From contig OX419762.1 in the NCBI GenBank assembly GCA_948567375.1, forward strand, positions 58,980,841-59,044,840: DNA of 64,000 bases. The letters are read 5' to 3'. This stretch comes from Lunularia cruciata (Eukaryota; Streptophyta; Marchantiopsida; Lunulariales; Lunulariaceae). Within the stretch, counting starts at the first letter, position 1, and every line of letters begins with the position of its first letter. Of the stretch, positions 1 to 10,479 are shown piece by piece. The notes beneath the pieces were generated by a model. The model did not search any database and had not been told where the DNA came from. It saw only the letters and a list, made by a program, of their open reading frames with translations. Made by a program: the position numbers and the translations under genes.

Positions 1-206
1 ACATTTATGATATGATATTTGTTTGACCAAAGATTAGAACTGATGAAGATAAAGGATTAGCCAAGTAGTGGATGACATTTCATTATTTCGTTGGTGAAAC
101 AACTAAGAGAAACAAAGTGAAACTCATCAAGAACAATACCAAATTGGTGGTATGCAAGTGTATAATACCAAGGAGTACCTTGCATGGTATATGCTCCTTA
201 GGAAGT
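1..206. other. Unassigned left edge
   Basis: AT-rich sequence with stop codons in all frames. No gene, LTR end or RNA structure is recognised. It is the left flank of the LTR-like copy that starts at 207. Confidence 0.4.
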
Positions 207-801
207 TGTAATACTAATAGTTAGACGTATTATCTAGAGGTGAAAACTGGTGTGGTAACATCTAGAAGGATGTTATTTATTATGGGCTAGATATCAAATA
301 GATATGTCACCAAAATATTACTTCTACTAATAGGGCAAGAGTAGAAAATAGCCTAAAAACTTTGGAGCTAATCTTGGAAGCCTAAATGGATGAATTAGGC
401 TTCAAAAATATGCCAAGTAGGCTCCCAAGAGAGAAAAGTTTGGACTTCTCTCTCCCCTTGTCTGTCTTATTGAGAGCTTTCCGATGGTACATTACCCAAG
501 CAATTTTGAAATTCTTATAGGAAGATTCCCTAAAGACTCATTTTGGTCAAAGATTTTTTGACCAACTAGATAGGACAAGATCCAACATGTCACTGATGCA
601 TGCACTTATCTAAGGGTAGAGCTCACTAACATGGGAATTGTCTATGTATCTGATCCAAGAGTGGAGTTTCCTTCAAGGGAATTCTCTTTGCTATAGAATA
701 AAAGTCAAGGTGCTCCTTTAGGACATCGGAGTATTGAGTGTGAAAATTTGTGTTTGTTCTCTTATGTTTTTGTTAAGGTCTCCTATCCTTGGAAGATTGT
801 A
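207..801 (+). repeat. Diverged solo LTR of the B/E family
   Basis: The copy starts TGTAATACTAATAG and runs through landmarks shared with element B's LTRs: the 'acatctagaaggatgtt' block, an 'acttctactaatag' box, 'gatgaattagg', a 'gctatagaataaa' TATA/polyA-like core and a 'ccttgga' end. The right end is eroded (attgta instead of attaca). I could not find matching 5-bp duplications, so it could be a truncated element end rather than a true solo LTR. It has one 'ctaatag' box, like B and unlike C, D and E. Confidence 0.7.
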
Positions 802-1089
802 GCAACCCTTTCTAGTTCATCATGAAACCTGGAATGCAAACAGTGTGGTATAAAGAAAGGACTATAGTACCACTCCATCTCCTTTCATGAGGATGCATCT
901 CTAGCTCATGAAACGCTTGTCCTACAAGCTTATAAGGATCAGTTCTAAGTCACAAAAATGGTATGAGGCTCACTCCTCCTCTAAAACCTAATAGTAGCAT
1001 GTGTATAGACTCTAAATCTATCTAGAGGAGCTACAAGTCTATCAACTAACAAGGGGCATGAAGCACTAGGTATATCAAAAGCGGAAAAT
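802..1089. other. Intergenic, unassigned
   Basis: Sequence between the LTR remnant and the minus-strand ORF remnant. Nothing recognisable. Confidence 0.35.
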
Positions 1090-1566
1090 CTAAGAGGATG
1101 TATAGCTCCATGAAGGTGGTTCTACTATAAGGAATATCTCTCTAAGAGATACACTTAAAAATGTAAATGTATTGTAAGGCCTAACAATGAACCCTTTGTA
1201 CTTGTCATATATCCATCCTTGTTTGAAAGTCAAGCCATGAGCTATGAACCTATGTGTCCTCCTTATTGGATCAAACCTTGATCCCACAAAGATCATAATA
1301 GGACGACCACCTCCTTCTTTTGATTCTTAGTCCAAAAGTATCATCTCAAAATGTTTGATACAATACTCCATGAATTCCTTGAGTCCGAGATGTGGGATGT
1401 AGCATGAACTACTTCTCACCTTGTAAAAGAACCATCTTCTCATACTAGTCTCCACAAACCACTCCAAGAATAGAGGTAATATAAGACTAGTAGGATCTCT
1501 AAAGTCAACCAAACAAAATCCAATACTAGAATCCTCCTCCTCAAATTGGTGTGGAAAAGTATCCAT
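1090..1566 (-). pseudogene. Unknown ORF remnant with one in-frame stop
   Basis: Two minus-strand open stretches (1566-1327 and 1296-1090) lie in the same reading frame, separated by one stop and nine sense codons. Together they give about 155 residues. The N-terminal part is acidic then aromatic (FPHQFEEEDSS, then several Phe/Trp/Tyr). The C-terminal part contains FVGSRFDPIRRTHRF. No family is recognised. The segment is the left flank of element A, and the right flank after 20112 carries minus-strand coiled-coil coding remnants (21110-21545), so both may belong to one gene split by A. That link is inference. A chance open frame cannot be excluded. Confidence 0.35.
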
Positions 1567-1732
1567 GGGATAAATACTCTAGACATGCTCATCCTTTGTC
1601 TAAGCTCTTTGAGCCTCAACATCTCATCATGCAAAAGTTGCTTCCTCTCTTGAAGCCACCAAGCCTCATAGTATGTACTTTTTTAAGTGCAAAGGAGTGG
1701 CAAGATCATCACTTGTGTGAGGTCTCCATGAT

Positions 1733-2225
1733 TGTAACAATATGGAGTTTATGGATGAGTTAGTTGAGACTAACAAAGTAGAAATAGATCAAATTAGCAA
1801 AGAGTTGTAATAATATTTTAGAAGCATCTAGAAAGCAACTTGGTACCTTCCAAGTATTGGGTAATGTGCATGCCAAGTGGTAACTTCTATGATGAAGCTT
1901 CTCGGGAAGCTTCTCAGCTAGCTTAACTAGCACATCAAGTAGGTGGCTCTAGAAGGAAGCTTCTTGGGAAGCTTTACGACTAGCTTAGTTTGCATGCCAA
2001 GTAACAAGCTCCTAGATGGAAGCTAAGAAGTATCTAGCATGGTTAACTTGGCTTGCATTCTAAGAAGACAGCTTTTAGGAAGCTTCTCAAGAGCCTTGTA
2101 TGTTCCTCATAAATTCCAAAGCACAAGCTCATGCTAAGACTTTGGAGTTTCTCTCATTCAAGAATCCCAATGTGATTTTTCACTTTGATCTTCCATTCTC
2201 TTATTTCTTTCCTTGGTCTCATACA
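1733..2225 (+). repeat. Element A 5' LTR
   Basis: 493 bp, from TGTAACAATATGGAG to CTTGGTCTCATACA. It matches 19662-20112 and the solo copy 20192-20695 through the 'gagttagttgagac' block, the 'ccaagtattgggtaatgtgcatgcc' region and repeated 'aagcttc' motifs. Confidence 0.88.
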
Positions 2226-2226
2226 T

Positions 2227-2237
2227 TGATATTAGAG
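2227..2237 (+). promoter_or_regulatory. Element A primer binding site (decayed)
   Basis: TGATATTAGAG directly follows the 5' LTR and matches the initiator-methionine tRNA PBS TGGTATCAGAG at 9 of 11 positions. The position, one base after the LTR end, is as expected. Confidence 0.75.
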
Positions 2238-2431
2238 TAAGAATGGGATGAATAGAATTTATGGACCACAAAATCCAATTTTTTCCAAACCATGGGGATT
2301 TTTATGTCCATATACTATCCAAACATCATTTCACATATTCATCATCTCATGCTTTGAATAGAATGCTATGAATGCAATCACCTTGTCCAATGAACCTTTG
2401 GTACTTTTGATTTTAACTTATGGAGAGTAGT

Positions 2432-2469
2432 GGACGTGTTGCATCTATATGGACGTGTTGCATCTATAT
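2432..2469. repeat. Perfect 19-bp tandem duplication
   Basis: GGACGTGTTGCATCTATAT occurs twice head to tail (2432-2450 and 2451-2469) in the leader of element A. The identity of the copies suggests a recent local slippage or repair event. Confidence 0.85.
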
Positions 2470-2511
2470 GTTACCTTAGATAACTTGTAGGTAATTTGAT
2501 AGAGTAGTAAT

Positions 2512-3346
2512 CATGGCAATAATGCCCAAATTTATCATTGTCATGCAACAACAAATCAAGCACCTTACTTGATTGTTAGAAGAACGAGGTCATCAACAAC
2601 AAGAGCATGTAAAGAGAGCACCATTTCAAGAAGGGGAGGAGCAAATTTGATTTCCAAAACCCAAGGTATTTGAAGGCAAGAATCTCCCAAGCGCAATGCA
2701 GAATTTTGTGTTTGATTGTGAATATTATTTTGAAGCTATAAATCTTCAATATGAACGGAGAAAGATTCTCTTGGCTTCAAGATAATTGGATGGAGTGATA
2801 AAACTATAGTGGCAATTTCCAATGAAGCAAGCTGAACAGTAGTTTGTTGTACCGATATTTACATGGGAAGAATTCAAGAGTGCAATAATTAAGAAATTTT
2901 AAGCTATAAATGCTACACAAGCTACACAAGATAGTGTAGCAAAATTGAAGTAGATTGGTTCTATAAAAAGCTATATTACTCAATTCCTGAACACCATAAT
3001 GCAAATTCTAAATATGTTAGAAGGTGAAGCTCTAGATCAATTTATGAAGGGTTTGAAGTTATGCACCAAATAAGAAGTGACCATGCAAGAGCCCAAACAC
3101 TTGGAGGAAGCCATGCTATCAACTAATCACTTTGATTCCTTGGTTTGTAACAACTTGGTCTTGAGCTCAACTTTCACAAAACTTGCACACACACTACATA
3201 TGGATGGAGAAGCTAGCACCAATGGAGATCAATACCATCAAACATAAACCACTTGGAAATCACATTGTTGAATATTCACTCAAGAATAAATGACCTCAAC
3301 AAATCCTCCATTTTGAGTTTGTGGAACATGATGATCAAGGAAATGA
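2512..3346 (+). pseudogene. gag: Element A gag remnant
   Basis: Structural polyprotein of the LTR retrotransposon, which in active relatives packages the RNA into cytoplasmic particles. The plus-strand translation starts around the Met-rich leader at 2512 and reads through a Gln-rich stretch (QQQIKHL). It then enters a Retrotrans_gag-like region with KPKVFEGKNLPSA, FDCEYYFEAI, TWEEFKSAIIKKF, a QDSVAKLK motif and EGEALDQFMKGLK near 3010-3060. About seven in-frame stops are present, several at former Gln or Trp codons, typical of C-to-T decay. The 3' part, where a zinc knuckle should be, is truncated by the insertion of element B at 3347-3351. Confidence 0.75.
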
Positions 3347-3351
3347 GGAAT

Positions 3352-3913
3352 TGTAATACCAATAGCTAGACATATTATCTAGAGGTCAAAATTGGCTTGG
3401 TAACATCTAGAAGGATGTTGTGTAGGATAGGCTAACAAGATCAAATAGAGGTGTCACCAAAAGAGTACTTCTACTAATAGGGGAGAAGTAAAAAATAGTC
3501 TCAAAATTTTAGAGCAATTTTGGAGACCTAAACGGATGAATTAGACCTTGAAAATGAAAAGGCTTACCTTCTCTCTCTTATGATTTTTCTCACCAAGAGC
3601 TTTCCAATGGCATCTCACCCACATGATTCTAAGCTTCCTATAAGAAGATTCTCTAAAGATTCCTTTCCATCAAACCTGTTTGACCAACTTGATCGAACAA
3701 GGACTGAGCTATCAACCATCCAAGACTAATCTAAGTGTAGAGCTTGTTGACATATCACCAATCCATGTATCTGATCCAAGGGTGGAGCTTCTTTGGAAAC
3801 GATCCTCTTTGCTATATAATAAAGAGCATATGATCCTTTGGGAGCATCAGAGTATTGAATGTGAAACTTGTGTTTTCTCTCTTGTAGAGTTCTCTTGTCC
3901 TTGGAGTATTACA
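3352..3913 (+). repeat. Element B 5' LTR
   Basis: 562 bp, TGTAATACCAATAG to CTTGGAGTATTACA. It contains the family 'acttctactaatag' box once. A CTATATAATAAAGAG core at 3812-3826 combines a TATA box and an AATAAA polyadenylation signal about 100 bp before the LTR end, which implies a very short R-U5. Confidence 0.9.
3812..3823 (+). promoter_or_regulatory. LTR TATA box / polyA signal core
   Basis: CTATATAATAAA within the 5' LTR of B. Similar cores recur, some with changes, in the other LTRs of this family (e.g. 46530-46540 on the minus strand in D). TATATAA would position transcription start and the overlapping AATAAA could direct 3' processing in the 3' LTR. Confidence 0.6.
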
Positions 3914-3914
3914 A

Positions 3915-3928
3915 TGGTAATCAAAGTG
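3915..3928 (+). promoter_or_regulatory. Element B primer binding site (decayed)
   Basis: TGGTAATCAAAGTG starts one base after the 5' LTR. It equals TGGTATCAGAG with one inserted A and one A for G. The intact form is seen in C, D and E. Confidence 0.7.
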
Positions 3929-4129
3929 AGTGTTTTAATCCAAAAGAGTGGATCATCCCTCTTGGAAGAACATGAGCTATTGGAATTGAGTCATTTGAGG
4001 CAAGAAAATGTAATGCAATTGCTAGACTTGGGAGGTGTTTTAGAGAGAGGATGGGATGGAGGCACTTGGAGGACAATTTCTTGCATCTAGCTTCCCATTC
4101 TTGAATCCATTCCACATCAAGGTTATTTA

Positions 4130-4490
4130 CATCCAGCGTGAGAAAATGAGAGTATCTCTTGTTTATCACTTTGAAGCATAATTCATGGATAGAGTGATGA
4201 ATTCACCAAACTTGGTGACTCTACCTGTGGTGGTATACAACAAAGAGTGGGATTCGACAATCAACATTTGATTATGATGTTATAGATCTGAATGTGCCAA
4301 ATCCTTACACTTTCAACATGCAAGTAGAAATCCATTATGTGGTTAGACCAAAAGTGATGTTTAGGGATCTATAGTCCACAATTTTGGTGAGAGATATTAT
4401 CAACAAGTGATAGCCTTTAAGGTCTCAATGGTAGTCCTAATGGTTCATGCTCCCTCTTGGGTGATCATTCTAACACTCTCTTGAAGTAGG
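4130..4490 (+). pseudogene. Element B leader ORF upstream of gag
   Basis: Homologous at protein level to the leader ORFs of C, D and E. Visible motifs are YHFEAxFMDRVMNSPNL (near 4162-4215), VVYNKEWD and DLNVPNP, then QVEIHYVVRPKVMFRD. It lies between the PBS and gag. As in C and D, the first half ends in a stop and the second half continues in a different frame at the same relative offset. Function unknown. It does not resemble gag, and it may be a leader peptide or the N-terminal extension of gag. Confidence 0.6.
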
Positions 4491-4524
4491 AAGTAACAAT
4501 TGAACATTAGCCATGTGTAGGAAT

Positions 4525-5480
4525 CATGGATTCACAATTGCAAGAGTGGATGCAAGGAATATAAGGGATGTTGAACAAGTTTTGGGAAATCAAGATGACC
4601 ATCAAAGAATTGCAAAATTTAGTACATACTATCAAGAACAATCAAGTAATGCAAGAAGTGGAGCTGACTCAACAACCAACACAAAAAATCAAAGAACATG
4701 GAGAGTTACTCTTGACATTGATTCCAATCAACAACCAAGCCACATTGTTACTACAAATGAAAAAGATGTGCAACATTGAGCCTTACAAGGAATAGAGTTC
4801 CATGGGAGTAGTGGAAAATTGGATTTCAAGAATGAATTAATACCTTTGATTGTTCACAACATAGATCACTACTCATTTTGTAAGTTTGCATGTGAGTACT
4901 TGATTAATACAGCTGTTACATGGTATGATGATTGAGAAAAGTTATTGCTGGTAGAAGGAAGAAAGGTCACTTGGACAACCATGCAAGAAGTGTTGCTCAA
5001 GAATTTCCAATCTGTAGATTTTGTGCAAATAGCCCGAACCAGACTTTGGAGGTTGAAACAAAAGACTATCATACAAGAGTACATGGAGGCATTTCTTGAT
5101 CTATAGGTTGCAGTAATTGATATGAATCTAGCCAAAGCTCTTGACAATTTCAAAAGAGGATTAAAAGAGCAAATTTGCAAAGAGGTAATGGTGCAAAATC
5201 TTTGTACTATTTTTGAAGCTATTTCTTGTGCTCAAATAATAACAATGGCACTTGGAGGAAGTGAAATGGTAACACCAATGCAAAACTATCAAGTTGAGAC
5301 ACACCATTTTGGTGAACCAATTCCTATAGAATAGGGCAATATTTGGTTTTGAGACCAAGGAGCAAGATCCCTCCAAAGAGAATGGGGATGAGTCAAAGAA
5401 AGGAAAGAAGGAGACCTTTGGCCTCCACACAAGTGACCTTTGAACCACATAGAGAGACAAATTGAAGACTAGGATGCAAA
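4525..5480 (+). pseudogene. gag: Element B gag remnant
   Basis: Capsid/nucleocapsid polyprotein remnant. The start region (MDSQLQEWMQG) matches gag starts in C and D (MDPQLQELVQRMQG). Then come IKMTIKELQ, a Pro/Gln linker, ATLLLQMKKMCNIEPYK and VVENWISRMN near 4740-4835, and ALDNFKRGLKEQICKEVMVQN near 5131-5200. Several frameshifts and stops separate these blocks. The Cys-rich nucleocapsid region near 5470 is badly eroded. Confidence 0.75.
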
Positions 5481-5609
5481 AGCCACATTAGAAAACAAAG
5501 ATTGTCAATAAAGGTACCTCATGGCCTTATAGCATTGGTGAAGAAGAGTAAAAGCAGGGGAAGGAAGAGGACAAGTGTGTAAAGATGGAGGAAGAAAAAT
5601 GCACAATTA

Positions 5610-5999
5610 ATTATTGTAAATGGAGTGCTAGAAGGGAATCCGGTGATAGTGTTGATAGACCTTAGAGCAACAAAGAATTTCTTTTCTTGCTCTGTTGTAT
5701 TAATTTTGGGATTGGGACTAGAGAAGGATGAGAATGACAAAGTAGAGTTACCTAATGGTCAAATAGAGGGGATTGAGTCCTTACCTAGAACGGTAATACT
5801 CTCTATAGGAGAGTATCAAGAAGCAATTGAGTGGCAAGTGTATAGTTAGCTCATTATAATGCAATCTTAGGTATGTTGTGGATGGAGTACTACAACCCCA
5901 TGATGGATTGGAGAAAGAAAGTAGTGAAAACTATTCAATGGAAGATCTTTGGAGTTAAAAGGAAGATCACAAAGGCAAGATTTGCCTCTATATATCATA
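5610..5999 (+). pseudogene. Element B retropepsin remnant
   Basis: Aspartic protease domain of the pol polyprotein. Active-site region VLIDLRATKNFF at about 5650-5685 (canonical DSGA/DTGA; here the Gly is Arg), followed by VELPNGQ, ILSIGEYQEAIEW and the family end block MEYYNPMMDWRKK near 5882-5920. The active-site change means it would not cleave. The open frame is fairly long (74 codons) before the first stop. Confidence 0.78.
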
Positions 6000-6079
6000 A
6001 AGACCACATCTATTGGTAAGAGATGTTTTATGTGATTATTAAGAGAAGTCTAGAGTTCCCAACACAATGGACAAATTCT

Positions 6080-6900
6080 TTAGAAATTGAAATATATGGT
6101 CAATGAGTTCCAAGATGTCTTTCCATATAAATTACTCATAGGTTTACCACCAAAAAGGAAAGTAGATCATAAAATTGAGACACTTCTTAGGAAGACACCT
6201 CCTTGTAGGGCCCATATTGACTATCACCTCATGAGTTTGAGGAGTGTAAGGCTCAAATTGAGGATATGTTGCAAAAGGGGTTTGTCCAACCTAGTGTATC
6301 ACCATATGAGGCTCCTATATTGTTTGTGACGAAGAAGGATGGAACAATGTGCATGTGCATTGACTATTGAGGACTTAATCAAAAAATAGTGAAAAACAAA
6401 TATCCATATCTTGCATGGATAACTTATTTGATCAACTCAATGGGGCAAGGCACTTCACCAAACTGATTTGCAGAGCAATTACAACTAAATCAAGATTTTG
6501 GAAGAAGACATACACAAAAAAACCTTTCAAACAAATTATGGTCACCTCGAGTACTTGGTGATGCCATTTGGCCTCACTAACCTTTTCAAACAAGGTATGG
6601 TCACTTTGAGTACTTGGTGATGCCATTTGGCCTCACTAACTCTCTAGGCACTTTCATGAGTTTGATGAATGACATATTTTGTTCTTACTTAGATAATCTA
6701 TTATCATCTTCCTTGATGACATCTTAGTCTATAGAAGGATGATGATAGAGCACAAGCAACATCTACAAGAAGTCCTCCAGATTCTACGATAGAATCAATT
6801 GTATGCCAAAGTCTCAAAGTGCAAGTTTGGCAAATTTGAAGTAGACTACTTAGGGCATAGAGTAAGTGCATAAGGTATCCATGTGCTAATAGACAAAAAA
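6080..6900 (+). pseudogene. Element B reverse transcriptase remnant
   Basis: RT domain remnant. It opens with [30 protein letters not shown] (first two thirds at 6100-6190), then a frameshift. CIDY (near 6352), the VMPFGLTN block and FLDDILVY (catalytic Asp pair at 6715-6720) follow in different frames. A 58/59-bp tandem duplication at 6523-6639 repeats the VMPFGLTN segment, so the fold is destroyed. The homologous D copy is far better preserved. Confidence 0.8.
6523..6639. repeat. 58/59-bp tandem duplication inside RT
   Basis: Unit 6523-6580 and unit 6581-6639 both run from 'ctttcaaacaa' to 'ggcctcactaa' with about six differences. The copies have diverged slightly, so the duplication is not recent. 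C, D and E have a single unit here. Confidence 0.85.
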
Positions 6901-7079
6901 AGGTCATTCAAAAATGGGGTGCTCAAGAAGATCAAAATCAACTCAAGAGTTTCTTAGGATTGATGGGGTTCCATCTTCAATTTGTAAAGGACTTCTCCAA
7001 GATTGCATAGCCTCTAACATCACTATTGGGCAAGAGGAAGAAGTAGATATGGAGAACAGTACAAGAATTGGCCTTTCAA

Positions 7080-7500
7080 GACACATTATTACATGCACCA
7101 ACTTGAATGGTATGACCCAAAACATCCAATCAAGATGCCTATGGATGCATCAAGTGTAGCAGTAAGAGCAATCCTACAACAAGAGTGGTAGGATGGATGG
7201 CATCTAATTGCATAGTTTCTCATTAGTTGTTACCAGTAGAATGCAACTATCACACCACCAAATGAGAAGAATTGGCCATTGTCCTTGCAACCAAGCATTG
7301 GAAGCACTATCTAAGTGAGAAGGCATTTGTGGTAGAGACAAACCACAAACCTCTAATCTACCTCAGGACACAAAAAGATCTTTCTTGTTGACAAATTTGG
7401 TGGGCAGAGTGGAGATAACAATTCAACATGACAATCAGATATGTGGAAGGTAAGAAGCAACTTGTAGATGTATTCACTTAGATGTTGATGGTAAACAATT
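7080..7500 (+). pseudogene. Element B RNase H remnant
   Basis: Family motifs are visible: MDASSVAV (normally DASDVAIG, carrying a catalytic Asp), ILQQEW, NYHTTK, EELAIVLATKHWKHYLSEKAFVVET (first third near 7265-7290), HKPLIYL, NMTIRYVEGKKQLVD and, near 7500-7530, VEVKMNLEFW. Short frameshifts and stops break it. It continues directly into the integrase leader that C interrupts. Confidence 0.75.
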
Positions 7501-7583
7501 TGGTAGTGGAAGTCAAGATGAACCTTGAATTCTGGCCAAGGATTCTTGTTGCTACAAAAACTGATCCATAGATTGTAAGTGTT
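7501..7583 (+). pseudogene. Element B integrase leader, 5' piece
   Basis: The reading frame runs through VEVKMNLEFWPRIL and a DP-stop-IVS stretch to the insertion point of element C. It resumes after 14170 with SAQSSKGMTNTQGLTF. The corresponding uninterrupted block in D is DPLIVEAQLSKGVTSTQGL. Confidence 0.8.
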
Positions 7584-8325
7584 TGTAATACTCCGAGGAC
7601 AAGAGAAGAGAGAGAAACACAAATTACACACTCAACATTTGGTGCCCCAAAAGAGCACCTTCTCTTTATTATATTGACAAAGAGGATCTCCTCCAAGGAA
7701 GCTCCACCATAGGATTAGGCACACAAATAGGTGACATGTAAGCAAGCTCCACCCTTGGATTACTTACTTGGATGGGTGACATGTTAGTCTAGGTCCTATT
7801 TGGTTGGTCAAACAAGCTTTGACCGGAGGGATTATTTTAGGGAATCTTCCTGTAGGAGTCTCATAATCATGTAAGGTACCATTGGAAAGTTCTTGATGAG
7901 ATAAACCAGGGGGAAGGGAAGGCTAGCCTTTTCTCCATTTTGAAGGGGGGGGGGGAATGTGCACATTTTTTAGGCCTAATTCATCCGTTTAGGCCTCCAA
8001 AATTGCCTTCAAAGATTTTAGGCATATTTCAATTCCTACTCTATTAGTAGAAGTCCACTTTTGGTGATACCTCTTTTTAATTTGTTTAGTCCATCATGTG
8101 TAACATCTTTCCAAATGTTACCAAACCAGTTCTCACCTTTAAATCATATGTCTAGCTATTGGTTCTAAGGTTCTCAAGTCTATTTTGGTTTTTGCTCTAT
8201 TAGTAGAAGAACTCTTTTGGTGATACTTCTATCTAATCTATTTTGACCATCATGTATAACATCATTCTTGATGTTACCAAAGCAAATTTCACATGTAGAT
8301 CATATGGCTAGCTCTTGGTATTACA
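7584..8325 (-). repeat. Element C 3' LTR
   Basis: 742 bp. On the plus strand it reads TGTAATACTCCGAGG to TTGGTATTACA. It contains the 156-bp internal duplication ('ctattagtagaag' boxes at 8041 and 8197) and a run of nine or more G near 7945. The TATA core at about 7661-7675 is 'ttattatattg', slightly mutated. Confidence 0.93.
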
Positions 8326-8326
8326 G

Positions 8327-8340
8327 ACCTCCCTCCTTTT
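8327..8340 (-). promoter_or_regulatory. Element C polypurine tract
   Basis: Minus strand AAAAGGAGGGAGGT immediately before the 3' LTR and just after the chromodomain stop. It is the expected primer for plus-strand DNA synthesis. Confidence 0.85.
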
Positions 8341-8900
8341 AAGACGCAATGTCCTTGTTGTGCAATTGTTCCTCAAATGCTTGCACCAACACCGGTGCAT
8401 GTGTCAAATTGGCAACGGGCTCCTTGGTTGCTTCATAGAGAGGGTAACATTTCCACTGTACTAGATAGTCCACCCGCGGATGGCGAGTACCACGCATGCA
8501 TTTTTGGAGAATACGCTCCACTTCATATTTCTCTATGCCATCAATGAGTGTCGGACAAGGTCAAATGTCTTGGGTGGAATGACCCTGGCCTGAGCGGGGA
8601 GCATATTTGTGTAGTAGGGAAACACAAAACACAAGATGGATCTTCATGCATGGTGGTAGCTCAAGGTGATAAGCCACAGCACCAACGCGATGAAGAATCA
8701 AGAAAGGCCTAATAAAACAAGGTCTAAGCTTACAAGATCCAACTAATGTGAGGTTAGTTGTTGATAGCCACACTTGATTCTCAACATTGAACTCCATGTG
8801 CCTACAGTGTGCATCAACATACTACTTCTGTCAATTTTTTGCAATTTGTAATATGTGCTTGGCGCTTTTCACACCTTGTTGGACTCTAGAAACAAACGTG
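8339..8900 (-). pseudogene. Element C integrase C-terminus and chromodomain
   Basis: Two open blocks. 8797-8561 gives MEFNVENQVWLSTTNLTLVG and the HLELPP/HKYAP region, the GPY/F-type C-terminal domain of gypsy integrases. 8521-8339 gives VEYL-like DYLVQWKCYPLYEATKEP, a chromodomain (consensus YLVKWKGYP..EATWEP) with Gly-to-Cys and Trp-to-Lys changes. In chromoviruses this module is known to bias integration towards heterochromatin. A stop and frameshift near 8530-8560 separate the blocks. The ORF ends with NKDIAS, a few bases before the polypurine tract. Confidence 0.88.
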
Positions 8901-8940
8901 TTGACTACATTGACCTTGGTAGCCACTGGACAGGTCCTCA

Positions 8941-9720
8941 TCAGCTAGAAGGTGTGAAGGGATGCTCACCATACATGAGGAAGAATGGAGTGACTTGGGT
9001 AGATGCATTCACTGAATTGTTGAAAGCAAATTCCACCAACGGGAGTAGGATGTCCCACCTCTCTTGCTCTTCTAAGGTGAAGCCACATAACATGTCTTCA
9101 ATTCTGCGATTAGCCCGCTCTGTTTGGCCATCTGTTTGTGGGTGGTAAGCTATGGACATGGCCAACTTGGTTTTGAAGAACCCAAAGAGTGTTTGCCAAA
9201 ACAAATTGGTGTATTGAGTGCCTCTATCAATGATAAGTGCTCTAGACAAGCCATGGTGAGAGAAGACTGCATCTAAGTATAATTGAGCTTGTTGTGGAGC
9301 GGTCACATCCTTGGTGATAGAGCATACATGAACCATTTTGCTGAGCCGGTCCACAAAGACCACGATAGAGTCAAACCTTGAGGTGGTCTTGGGTAATTCA
9401 CAGACGAGATCTATACTCACTTGTTTCCAACATTGGGTAGGTGTGGGGAGAGGTTGAAGGAACCTTGCCAGAGCTTGATTATAAGCTTTGTTCCGTTGAC
9501 AAAGTAGGCAGCTATGTACGTAGTCCATCAAGTCATTGCTCATCTTAAGCCAATGGTAATAGCACTGGATTCCATCCAAGGTCTTGTCCACTCCGACATG
9601 ACCTGCAATGGCCGAATCATAACATTCCGCTAGAATGGTGGTGTGTAATTCTAGGACATTTGGGATCAATAATCTGCCATCACAAAAGGTGAGTCCTTGG
9701 GTGCTAGTGACGCCTTTGGA
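8941..9720 (-). pseudogene. Element C integrase zinc and catalytic domains
   Basis: A 242-codon open frame (9669-8941). The HHCC zinc-binding domain is intact in its Cys pair (HSCLLCQRNKA) and has GHVGVDKTL upstream. In the catalytic core the first Asp is in VSIDLVCELPKT, the second in IIDRGTQYTNLFW, and the Glu lies after AYHPQTDGQTERANR. The ORF ends in the AFNNSVNASTQVTPFF-MYGEHPF block. It looks the best preserved part of C and of this family here, apart from D. It is cut off from RT and RNase H by upstream stops. Confidence 0.9.
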
Positions 9721-10260
9721 TGATTGCGCTTCTATAATCTATGGATCAATTTTTGTAGCAGCCAAAATCTCTGGCCAGAGTTCAGGGTTAATCTTAACTT
9801 CTACCACCAAGTTGTTTGCCATTGGCATGTGGGTGAATGCATCTGCAAGTTGCTTCTTCCCTTCCATGTAGGTGATTGTCATGTTGAAGCGTTGTCACAA
9901 CTCTGCCCACTCTAGCAATGAGATAGATCCTTCTACGTCTCGAGGTAGACTAGAGGTTTGTGGTCTATCTCTACTACAAATGCCTTCTCGCCCAAATGTG
10001 CTTCCAATGCTTGGTTGCCAGAATGATGGCCAGCTCTTCTTGTTCTGTGGTGTGGTAGTTGCTCCGTGGTAACAACTTTCAAGAGAAATATGCAATTGGA
10101 TGCCATTTTTCATGCCACTCTTGTTGTAGGACTGCTCCTATTGTTACGCCTGATGCATCTATAGCCAACTTGATTGGACGTTTTGGGTCAAACCACTTCA
10201 AGATTGGTGCATGTAGCAAGGCAGCTTTCAATTCTTGAAAGGTCAACTCTTGTGCGGTTC
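9721..10260 (-). pseudogene. Element C RNase H domain
   Basis: Minus-strand reading gives LAIDASGVTIGAVLQQEWHE (catalytic Asp in DAS) near 10160, YHTTEQEELAIILATKHWKH near 10020-10060, then a frameshift and HDNHLHGREEATCRCIH in another frame. An in-frame TGA at 10079-10081 sits at the same codon as in D and E (see findings). Confidence 0.82.
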
Positions 10261-10479
10261 TCCATGTCCACTTCTTCCCCTTGCCAAGTAGTGCCGTTAA
10301 AGGCTATGCAGCCTTGGAGAAGTCCTTGAAAAATCTACAATAGAATCCCGTCAACCCTAGGAAGCTCTTGAGTTGAGTCTAATCTTTTAGGGCACTCCAT
10401 TTTTGAATGACCTCTATTTTATCCATCAATACTTGAATGCCCTTTTGAATTACTCGATGCACCAAGTAATCTACTTCAG

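Noticed and set aside
207..801. True solo LTR with target duplication
   Set aside because: No matching 5-bp flanks at either plausible right end, so it is reported only as an LTR remnant.
3680..4090. 136-codon plus-strand ORF starting in B's 5' LTR
   Set aside because: It spans the LTR end and PBS region. The residues have no match to the leader ORF frame and the other LTR copies do not preserve it.
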